Positions 45,118 through 54,078 of a DNA stretch of 64,000 nt are shown here, in pieces. Below the pieces are notes generated by a model that did no database searches, was not told the origin of the DNA, and saw only the letters and a program-made list of their open reading frames with translations. Each line of letters begins with the position of its first letter. Within the stretch, counting starts at the first letter, position 1. Source of the stretch: Oscheius dolichura (lineage: Eukaryota; Nematoda; Chromadorea; Rhabditida; Rhabditidae); contig OW051492.1 of the NCBI GenBank assembly GCA_932521035.1, forward strand, positions 2,170,001 through 2,234,000, in the 5' to 3' direction. A program made the translations under genes and the position numbers.

Positions 45118-45625
45118 ATGGCTCGTCCAACCGTCGAAGAGGCCGCCGCTCCGTATCCTCCTCGCTCTCCTCCGTCTGCTGCGGTTCTTTTTCGTCGGCT
45201 TCAAGAAGCTTATGAGACTCTTCGAGCTCAAGTTGAAGCCGGCCAGCGTGATAGACGCATTGCTCAAAAGATTGATGCAGGATTGGGCAGAATTCACGAA
45301 GTCTTGAGGAATGTTCACGTGCCCATAAATGGAGTCAGTTTATTAGATTCTCTCTTATTTTCCTCTGTTTCAGGCCGGCGACAACGACAACTACACCCTG
45401 TCCCAGGAGAAGACCGATCTGGAGAAACTGAAGGCCGAAAACGACGATCTCCAGAACGAAAACCACGCTCTCCACGCTGAGCTCACCGCCTTAAAGAAGC
45501 ACTTGGCCAACCTGAAGACGATGGCCACCGCCTGCATAAAGCTGATGCGCGGCGACGAGAGCCGTGGCCCCATCCCGCGACTGGCCACCATCGAGGAGGA
45601 GGTTGGCGCTGGCATTCAGGAGTGA
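45118..45625 (+). CDS. MARPTVEEAA-family small coiled-coil protein, copy 1
   Basis: Two exons (45118-45333, 45374-45625) give 155 residues. It starts MARPTVEEAAAPYPPRSPP, then helices with heptads (LFRRLQEAYETLRAQVEAG; EKLKAENDDLQNENHALHAE; LTALKKHLANLKTMATA) and ends EEEVGAGIQE. Leu/Asn/Glu heptads in the second exon predict a dimeric coiled coil. The donor is GTCAGT in all three copies. AATAAA lies just after the stop. I know no named family; with copies 2 and 3 it forms a local, rapidly changing set. Confidence 0.68.
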
Positions 45626-45840
45626 AATAAGTAATAAATGTGTTTTTTCCCTAATCTTATTGTCTTTGTTTCCTTATATTCTCTGTCGTTTCGGACATTT
45701 CCCGTCTATCCTCTTGTCTGAACTTGTTAAAAGTTCTACCGAAAGCTGACAATTCCAAACAGCTTTCATTGTTCTTCTTCCGAATCAAATGATGTTCTGG
45801 TTCTTATGTTTTCGCGAGTGAGCCTCGCAGTATTTTAAGA

Positions 45841-46198
45841 ATTGATGCCGAATTGGCCAGAATTCATGAACTCTTGAGGAATGTTAACGTGCCCATAAAT
45901 GGAGTCAGTTTTTTTTTAGATTCTCTCTTATTGTTCTTCGTTTCAGGTCGGCGACAACGGCAACTACACCCTGCCTCGGGAGAAGGCCCTTCTGGACAAG
46001 CTGGAGGCCGAAAACTGTGTCCTCCAGGCCGAAAACGACGTTCTCCAGGTCGAAAACCACGCTCTCCAGGCTGAGGTCATCGCCTTGAAGAAGCAGTTGG
46101 CCGACGTGAAGATGAAGGCCGCCGCCGCCGAAGAGGGCCGCGACCCCGCCCCGAGACTGGCCGCCATCGAGGAGATTGGCCCCGGCATTCAGAAGTAA
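45841..46198 (+). pseudogene. MARPTVEEAA-family copy 2, first exon truncated
   Basis: The end of exon 1 (IDAELARIHELLRNVNVPING, 45841-45903) and a full exon 2 (45947-46198, the same 252 nt as copy 1) are intact, and the leader is present. About 180 nt coding the first 50 residues, including MARPTVEEAA, are missing and stops precede the rest. Exon 2 is still open and ends EEIGPGIQK, so loss is recent or a different upstream start is used. Tandem with copy 1. Confidence 0.65.
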
Positions 46199-46375
46199 AA
46201 TAAATAATAAATGTTTTCTTTCCCCAATCTTATTTTCCTTGTTTACTTATATTCTCTGTCGTTCCGTCATCTTGTCTCGTCTGCCTAGGAGGAGGACCCG
46301 AGGAGGAGACAGCCGACGGTCGGCAACCAGAAGACGCGGCAAAAGGCAATACTTATTCTTGCCATCATGGCAGAT

Positions 46376-46668
46376 TTATTCGAGCAGATAGAAGTCGGGA
46401 CAACAGTTGGCCCTGAGGTAGTCTACAGTACACCTCGTGTGTCCCTCTGGGTCCGTCAGACAGCAGTCCTCCCGAGGATTGCACGCCCTCATCATGCTGA
46501 AATAGGTTCAAAGAAGAAGATTATCAAAAGTTACGTATCATTACGGAAATGTCTAGGACAGGCCACACGCATTCGGTAATAGAGGGCGAAGCCACAGAGG
46601 GAGCCGTGCTCCATGGTTAGGAAGGAGGCGCAGAGGACGAGGAGGAGGAGGACGAACCGCTTGAACAT
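46376..46668 (-). CDS. secreted cysteine-rich peptide with insulin-like spacing
   Basis: Two exons (46535-46668, 46376-46496) around a 38 nt intron give 84 residues. A strong signal peptide (MFKRFVLLLLVLCASFLT) precedes SLCGFALYYRMRVACPRH, where the cysteines are 11 residues apart with Gly after the first, as in an insulin B chain. The second exon has ACNPREDCC and CTVDYLRANCC, with C-x8-C as in an insulin A chain, but nine rather than three residues separate the CC from the next Cys. No dibasic cleavage site is evident. The stop overlaps AATAAA. Assignment to the insulin superfamily is tentative; a different disulfide fold is possible. Confidence 0.6.
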
Positions 46669-47216
46669 TTCGGAGTGGAGGAGAAGAGAATGAGACGTTG
46701 TTATTCATCTCCCTCTACACGAATGCTGTCTCATTTTATTATTCACACGAGACGAGACGGTGACTGTTCCATTGGAGGCAGTCATAACCGTGTTGCAGCC
46801 GTGGGGAAGGCAGCCGCGATCTCCAGGGAGGATGGCGGCAGGTGGCCATATTCGAAGGAGATCGTGAATTCTACCCTGGCATATGTTAATTTGGCTTTTG
46901 TAAATACCGTAATCCTATGGAAAGGCAACTCTTAAAGCCATTCGAATGGGACGAGCCGTCCTCCCCCCGGGAACCAGGAACAAATTGGCGCCCCTCGAAC
47001 ATTCTTTGTTGTTTTTCTGTTATCTCCTGCAGCCAGGCACGTGTTATCATATAATCCCCCGTTTTTTTCTGATATTATTTGACTTGCCCCTCGTAGCCTT
47101 TGATTTTAAGAGACACCCTGGCGGCGGCGACACAACGGCTGGCAGGGTGCGGTTCAACCGAATTAAGAGGAACAAAGAATTCAAGAAAAGAAAGAGGAAC
47201 ATATTTATTACTTATT

Positions 47217-47698
47217 TTACTCCTGAATGCCGGCGACAATCTCCTCGACGACGGCCGGTCCTGGAACGGCGCCACGGCCCGCAGCGTCGACGTTCTCCTG
47301 CAGGGCGGCGGCTCCCGCCTTCGTGCCGGCCAACTGCCTCTTCAGGACGATCAGCCTGGCCTGGAGATTGTCGTGTGCGGCCTGCAGATAAGCGACCTCC
47401 TCGACCCAGGGGTGGTTACCGTGGTCGCCGGTCTGAAACGAAGAACAATGAGATACTCGTGGACAGGAGAGACAAAACATAGAGAATCTGCATAACTGAC
47501 CCCATCTCCGAAGGCGCGAACTCCCCTCAAGGCTCCTTGAAATGTCTCCGATGCTGCTTCAGCCTCTTGGATCGCTCTATCAGCAAGCAGAATGAGCTGC
47601 TGAGCCCGATGACGCTGATTCCGAAAATCAGGATGAGCAGCCGGAGTCGGAGCAGGGACAGCCAGGGCGGCGGCCTCTTCGACGGTTGGACGAGCCAT
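47217..47698 (-). CDS. MARPTVEEAA-family small coiled-coil protein, copy 3
   Basis: Two exons (47501-47698, 47217-47432) give 137 residues. The first 11 codons match copy 1 exactly in protein, the middle is diverged (HPDFRNQRHRAQQLILLADR), and the end VVEEIVAGIQE matches again. The 68 nt intron shares GTCAGTT and GATTCTCT with copies 1 and 2. It lies in inverted orientation to them and head-to-head with a broken TMEM272-like fragment. Ends conserved, middle variable: either relaxed or diversifying selection. Confidence 0.66.
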
Positions 47699-47811
47699 TC
47701 TCTTGTTGACTTTCTCTTGGATTCGGAAGAAGAACAATGGGAGATGTTTCGAATTATCAGCTTACGGTAGGATTAGACAAGTTTGAACGTCAGGATAAAT
47801 GGGAAACGAGA

Positions 47812-47945
47812 AGAGACCTCTCGTCTTCCTCGTGGGCCAGCCTCGGTGACGTTGGGTCTATCCTCCTCCTCATTCTCCCCCGCCGACGCCTCCAACTCGC
47901 TGGCCGGCACGGCGCCCTCCTCCGAATAGAACTAAGCCATGAAGC
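47812..47945 (+). pseudogene. second broken fragment of the TMEM272-like first exon
   Basis: CCAACTCGCTGGCCGGCACG and GGCGCCCTCCTCCGAAT match CCGACTCGCTGGCCGACGCG and the same GGCGCCCTCCTCCGAAT in the intact gene (about 16340-16378). In the frame of that gene there is a stop early on, and the downstream membrane exon is absent. Confidence 0.55.
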
Positions 47946-48027
47946 CCCGGTTCCCAGTAGGACAGCTCGCTTGGAGAAAAGGGTAAGAGCCGAATATTTA
48001 AAAAAGGAGAAGACAATGAGATCTTTA

Positions 48028-48522
48028 TTAATCACGACGATCTCCTTGATGAAAACCGCCGCGAAGACTATCGGACCAGGAACGGTTGAGTTCATCCTGA
48101 AATTGGGGAGATTTCTCCTGTCTCTCGGTGCGGAGAACATCCTCCCGCACCCGTATTTTACCTCGGCAGAGAACATTTTAAAGCCAACATTATTCAATAC
48201 GTGTTCTGCCGAGGTTATACGGGTGCGGGAGGATGTCAATGAGTCAATGAGGGCAGCTGGTACCTGGTCAGTCTTGGACTTGACCGTCGGAGTGTAGCGC
48301 TTCTTAAAGCGGCCGTTCTCATCTACGTCGTCGTAGCCATCAATATGCGTGTCTAAAATAGACATTACACTGAGTATTAAACGCTCTACGCAGCCAAATC
48401 TAGTCCTGTGCATCCGGCAGACAGCTCAAACGAGCGAAACACTTACCATTATTCCAGGGAGGTCGATTGTCCAACGAAGTCTTGATCTTCTTCTCCTTCA
48501 TGCTTCTCTTGTCATCATCCAT
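48028..48522 (-). CDS. small charged protein of unknown function
   Basis: Three exons (48447-48522, 48264-48352, 48028-48096) give 77 residues: MDDDKRSMKEKKIKTSLD, then RPPWNNDTHIDGYDDVDENG, FKKRYTPTVKSKTDQ and a basic end RGGFHQGDRRD. Every junction is in frame and AATAAA overlaps the stop region (TTAATAAAG). No signal peptide or membrane segment. The second intron (167 nt) is more than half filled by a hairpin-family element. Not recognised. Confidence 0.5.
48138..48235. repeat. hairpin-family element (in intron of the 48 kb gene)
   Basis: Arms begin CATCCTCCCGCACCCGTAT at 48138 and end with its inverse at 48235; the pairing extends past the usual arm over CATCCTCC. Inner ends GGCAGAGAAC and GTTCTGCC pair with a small bulge. 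The loop is about 28 nt. Confidence 0.8.
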
Positions 48523-49089
48523 TTTGTCAGAAATTCGAAAAGAGAGAAAGAAAGGCGCCCTGTCGTCGGCAAGGCTCTCGGCTGTTTGTGGCCCCGCGTC
48601 TCCAGGAAACCGTCCGCCCGCGGCGGGTCGAAAACCGATGAATTATGGAAGACCACGTCTTTTAGAGGTTCTAGAGCCATCTCTCGTTTGAGCAGGGAGG
48701 GAAGTTTAGGAAGAACAAAGGGTAAAAGGACAACAAGGGGAATACGGAGGTATTTACGATTGGGGGGAGAAAACAAGAGAGAGAGAGAGAGAGGTTCGTT
48801 GCTCTTTTGGTCAGGACTACTGGGCGGGGAGAAACCGCTTCTTCCCCTCCTTATGGAAATTTTGTGGACAGAAGGTTGACAGACGTTCTAATTTACTAGA
48901 ATTCTGTAGATTTTACCCTGGAAACGAAGAGTGGTACGTGTTACTCTTCTGGTCATTCCACTGTAATTGTATCCAAAATGGGTCCCAGCACGAATTCTTA
49001 CAGTAATTCGAATCCTTGGCTTTTCACCATTTGCCTGGTATTCGTGGGCCAAACGTGTTTCCAGCCTCTTCCCGGCTGGCCCTCGATAG

Positions 49090-49214
49090 TCCGATCCCCT
49101 GCACCCGTAAAGTCTCGGCAGCTGGATCATCTTTATTCAAAGTTGTTACAAAACAAAACGGTGTCGCCTTTATGTCTTCGTCTTGCCGAGACTTTACGGG
49201 TGCAGAGGATCGGA
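49090..49214. repeat. hairpin-family element, longest arms
   Basis: Left arm starts TCCGATCCCCTGCACCCG and continues TAAAGTCTCGGCAG; the right arm is its inverse with one or two mismatches over 32 bp. Both arms carry AAAGTC/GACTTT where the family has AAAATC/GATTTT, a paired change. The loop is about 60 nt. Confidence 0.85.
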
Positions 49215-49660
49215 TTCTCGTGTGCCGAGCCGTGGTTTTTTTCTTTGTGACATAAAAAACCGTGACCGAGCGCAATCTCCCTCCAGTTTATAGTTGGTGG
49301 TGTCCAATTGATAGGTATCACATTCCTCCCGGCCCCCTATTCTCTACTATATAAACACCTGTCCCCCTATGTTAATCTAAAAAAAGATCCCTCTCCCCCC
49401 GAAAGACAGTCTGCGACAGTTATAAGATGTTCAGTTTCTTCTCCGTATCGGCTTTCAAAGTGTTCCGCTATTTGTTCTGCTCGACAAGAGCAATTGACGC
49501 CCGATCATCAGCCCGTAAACAGATCACCCTCTACATTGGGGGGATATTGGCCGGGTGCTGATCCTCTCACCGGAAGGTCAACATTACGAAGAGCGAAAAA
49601 AGAAACAGAGGATAAAACTTTGATCCCTTTTGCAAGTCAAGTAATCCAGGAGCGCCGCGC

Positions 49661-49744
49661 GCCCGCACCCGTAAAATCTCGGCAGCTAAATCTCCTATAC
49701 TTTTCTTTCCAAAGCCACGCGCTGCCGAGATTGTACGGGTGCAG
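49661..49744. repeat. hairpin-family element
   Basis: Left arm CGCACCCGTAAAATCTCGGC and right arm GCCGAGATTGTACGGGTGC pair with one mismatch around a loop of about 34 nt. Confidence 0.82.
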
Positions 49745-52700
49745 AAATCCCCCGATTTTGAAGTTCCCTCAATTTACAGCTCCCTCCTGTGTCTATTTGT
49801 TGATTAGCACGGGGTCACTTCTGTCTCTCACTCCCCCTCCTCTGCTACTGTAATACGGACAAATTGTATAACTTCTTGGGTGACAAATCATCGACGAGTT
49901 GCGCAAAGGGGACGACAGGCGACAGAGACCACCAGATGACTTTTTTCGATTCAACCGGGGGAGGAAGACGACAGCTGCCACCGGATAGAGTGAGACAGAG
50001 AGGTGGTAATTGCCACTACTCCAACACCCACTTCTAATTGGCTTATTGTGGAGAGAAAAGACTGGAAAATGGGAAAAAGACAGTTAGACAGCCGTTTAGT
50101 CGCGTTTCTTCCGAGAAGGCCACAGTTAGACAGCCAGATGAGCGTTTTCTCTAGAAATTCGCCCATTTTGACCCATTTATGGGCACTTTTTAAAGACAAC
50201 AAGATAAGGCAGTGCACAAGTTTTATTAAAGAGGGAATAGATCCCTTCAGAACCCTGCATATCGAAGGAAATGGTCCAGATTCCCTTACTGAGGCGGCTG
50301 AATCCAAGAGACATGGAGCCTGTGCCATATTTCTCGCTTTTCTTTCCTTTAATTTCTCAATTTTTCGCCTTTCTCATACAATTTTATCATTTTTTGACCA
50401 AATTATGAGTATTTTTTTCAAAGAATTGAGTTGTAGATTGCCGTAGTTAGCAGATAAATCCCTTGTATCCAAGGAGACCATTTAAATTCCCTTCCAGAGG
50501 CGCCGAGACCCAATTCTGCCGGCCCCCCCGGGTCTGTACCCCCACTCCTAGTCCTCCTCCTCCTCTCTCTCTCCTGATATCTTTATGTGTTGTACACAAA
50601 TTGATTGTGTCCGTTGATATGATCCCGTTGACAGATTGACCGGATCTGCCGGTCTCCTCCAGGTCATAAATCAGCCGTCCTCGGTGGCTCGCTCGCTCGC
50701 CCCACGGTCATCTTGTAATGGATCGCGGGACGACAACGACAAGTGGCGGTGGCCGTGGTCATAAGACAGGAGAGAACCTTGTCCTATACAAAACATCGTG
50801 TCTGCCCCCCGATCCCCTAGGGCCCCTTCCAAAGATCCGAGGATATGACGCGTCCCTGCCGTGTTTATCTTCTTCCCCTGCTAAACATCTCCTTTTTCCC
50901 TCTTCTCCCTTCAATCCATCGGGGGGCTAATCTAGCAGACTCTCCAATTTCACCGGGGTCCCCCCATCCAGCTATCCATGTCTCATTGTCATAAAATTCC
51001 CCTAAATCACATCAAAAGTTGCGATCAATCCATCCGGGAAGGGATTACGCCATTTACGAGCTCGGGAGTTGGACAGTTAACCTGCTGTCCTCCCGGCCCT
51101 CCTCCTAATGGGAGGATGGTGGTCCCCTCTCCTGGCCGGCGGCCTCGTCTTTCGGGTGGAAGTAATTAATAGAATTATTAATGAGCCCCCGATAGTTTAA
51201 GAAGAACTCGAAAGAAAAGAAGCCACTGAATCAAGTCATACGGTAATTCTCTCACGAGTATCGCCAATCGGGACATCTGTAAATAGAGAGAGCCACACAG
51301 GGTGGGACGGAGGATTCATTTCTAATTCTTCGGGAGGATTAGATCTGGAGAGGAGGATTTGTGAGGAAGGAGAAAAGTCATCCTAGATATACACGGGGCT
51401 GAAAATAAAAGGCACCCTCGCCCTCTGATTGGGCCTCTGTTTTGAATTATGAACTTTTCCAGTCGGGACCCTACAATATAATACACTATACTATGTTCTG
51501 AGCAAAGTAGAGGTCATAAAGTACAGTATCCCACAAAAAAAATAACCAAAATGACTTTAAATTCAGCCTCAAGGTGGTGTCCTCCCTTGTCTGCCAGTCC
51601 GTTGGCCGGAGCGCGCCTTCACGCCTCTTTACCATCCCTAGACGCGATTTTCTCATGATCAAAACGGCTCGACGTATGTGAGCTTGCCATATTGTAGTCC
51701 ATCTAGTCTTTAGAAAGGTTCAGATTATTAGATGCTCGCCTCTGGTCGACTAACTTAGCCGGCTACTGCTTCCGGGGAGTTTCAGCCGGCAGGCGCGGGG
51801 GATTGCACCCTGCCCGAGAGCTGGCTCATTTGGGCCAATGAATATCTTCTTTATATGGTATCTAATAGACACAGAAGACAATTTTTAATGAGAAGTCAGT
51901 CAATCTTAGGATTCCAGATAGCTCAGGCAGCCGAAATCCAAGTCTCCTGGCGATCCCTGCTGGCCTCTCCACAAAGGACCGGAAGATTAGTCCTTTTCTA
52001 GGCCATGGCTCATTTTTGCCACTTCCTGGCTTTTTTCTACAGCGTTTACTATCTATCGGAAGCTGTTTGAATGGCAATAAATCTATCCTGGAATTCTAGA
52101 CGGGCGAGGCCGCTTCCGCCGGCCGGCTCCACCAGACTGGCGGCCTTCCCCTTTCCTAGAGTTATTTTGCCTTTAATTTTAGAATAAAACTGCTCTTTAA
52201 ACCATATTTCCTCCTATTTAAGAAAGTGTTCACGTAACTACAATAAACAGTACACGTCGGTTAGTTTACAGGCGTGACAAGGAGGGGGGATGGAAGACGG
52301 AACTTGTTCCCCATTCTTCTCCCAACACAATTCATTAATCATTTTCAGTTTCCGTCCATAAAAATGTATCAAATGTCTCCTCACCATCTAGCTAGATAAT
52401 CAGGGGGGATGACCCGTGTGATATCTCTGATAAAACTTGCATGGGGTGCGATTTTGAAACGACGGCCGGGAGATCGGCCACCGGGTGTCGAGAGATAGTC
52501 GAATTACGGCGGGGCTTGTACTAGGAGAGGGGAGATGAGACAATGGATGATGAGAGACGGCCGTATAGATTGATAAGCATATAAACACACACAATCTGAT
52601 TTATTTAAAGGAGGGGGAGATTGTCTATTGGGTTCCGCAACGAAAAAAGGAACAAGATACTGTGTTGTGTTCTAGGATGGTCATCTGATCTTCTCCCCCG

Positions 52701-53104
52701 ATAGTTTTTGCCCGCCCGTCCTCCCGATCCATGTTTCATTGTCAAAAGCGCGTGTTGTTCGCGCATTGCAATGAAAAAAGTGAAAACTGATAGCCGTTTA
52801 TGTCAATCTGTCGGGAATCGGACAGGGGAGAAAAAAGGCGACGGGAACATGGATGGCGACATGAGGGGGACGGGGGAAGAGGAGGCTCCAGGGGAAATTT
52901 GACGGGGAAAACTGAGAAAAAGGCTAATTATAGGATGAAGAGGAGGTGAAAAATATACAGGGGAAATAACAAAATCTAGAGAAAAATGTGAAATTCTACC
53001 GTAATCCCCTCTAGAACCTCCAGAGGTCCTTTGGTCAGTCACCGCGATGTCCTCCTCCCGTCCTCCTCCTCACGTCCTCTTGGCCGCCAATTCCCGTCGG
53101 AGCC

Positions 53105-53197
53105 GCTGCACCCGTACAATCTCGGTAGCTCGTTTTCTTGTTACCCAAATTGTCAAATTTCAATATGCCTCTTCTGCCGAGGTTTTACAGGTGCGGG
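53105..53197. repeat. hairpin-family element
   Basis: Left arm GCACCCGTACAATCTCGG and right arm CCGAGGTTTTACAGGTGC pair with mismatches, one of which would be a G-U wobble in RNA. The loop is about 43 nt. Confidence 0.72.
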
Positions 53198-54078
53198 AAG
53201 CCGGACAAAGGCGAAGGCATCTTCCAGTCTGGGGAGGAGAAGGTCCTGGACCAATTTCTCTTGTCCTGGAGGAGTTTAACAGTTTTTAAAGGACTAAATA
53301 ACCTGCCAAGAACCATGATGAAGTCTTTGAGAAGCCCTTTCCCCTAGAAAATTATCGTATATTTGGAGAAATTTCAAAATTAGATGGCCGATGGCCCCAA
53401 GAGCGCATCCTTTTCCCTCCCTTCCCTTCAAATTGCAGCCTTTTCTACAAATTATCCTCCATTTTTTCTAATTTTTAAACTATAAATAGATAAAGTTGAA
53501 TAGATTTATTTGATCTGTGTTTGCTTGTACAAGAAACATGAATGGGCGAGAGAGAAATCGAAAAATAATACTATAGAAGGAGACATTATACTGTTTTCGA
53601 GAGAGAAGTCCACAAAAAATAATACTGACATGTTCTTTCTTTGTTCTCTTTTTTTAACTGGGAAATGGGGGAGAGGGGGGATAACATGAATGGGTCATGG
53701 GGTCTTGAGGGGAAAAGTACAAAAATCACAACTCTGGGAAGGGGAAAAAACGAGGGAGACAAAAGAATATATAATAATATGCGATGAGCTGAGCTGCTGC
53801 TAACACGGGGATACAATATACTGTATATGGGGGACAGCAGTACATATCGGGGCGGGACCCGGCTGACAATTTTTTAAAGGACTAATTTCTATCAATATAA
53901 GGGGAAAAGAGAGAGGGGGAGAAGAAGCTCTTAATAATAATTAGAGGGGAGAAGATATGCTGGAGCGATCCAAGGGAAGGAGAGGGGCAGGCAGGAGCTG
54001 CCTGTCACCTGTAGTCAAAAAAGCTCTAGGAGAGGGGAGGACCCGTTTTGTGTCGGTTTTGGGTGTCCGGGAGCTTCT

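Larger units (their letters stand above)
48523..54078. other. gene-poor region downstream of the Iroquois gene
   Basis: Holds three hairpin-family elements, a GA microsatellite (48776-48793) and repeats of CAGTTAGACAGCC at about 50081 and 50123. The longest frame (50003-50446) has no motif and no recognisable splice partner. No gene was found. Confidence 0.5.

Noticed and set aside
50003..50446. 147-codon plus-strand open frame
   Set aside because: No motif, no convincing start context or splice partner; contains the dispersed CAGTTAGACAGCC motif twice, as in non-coding flanks.
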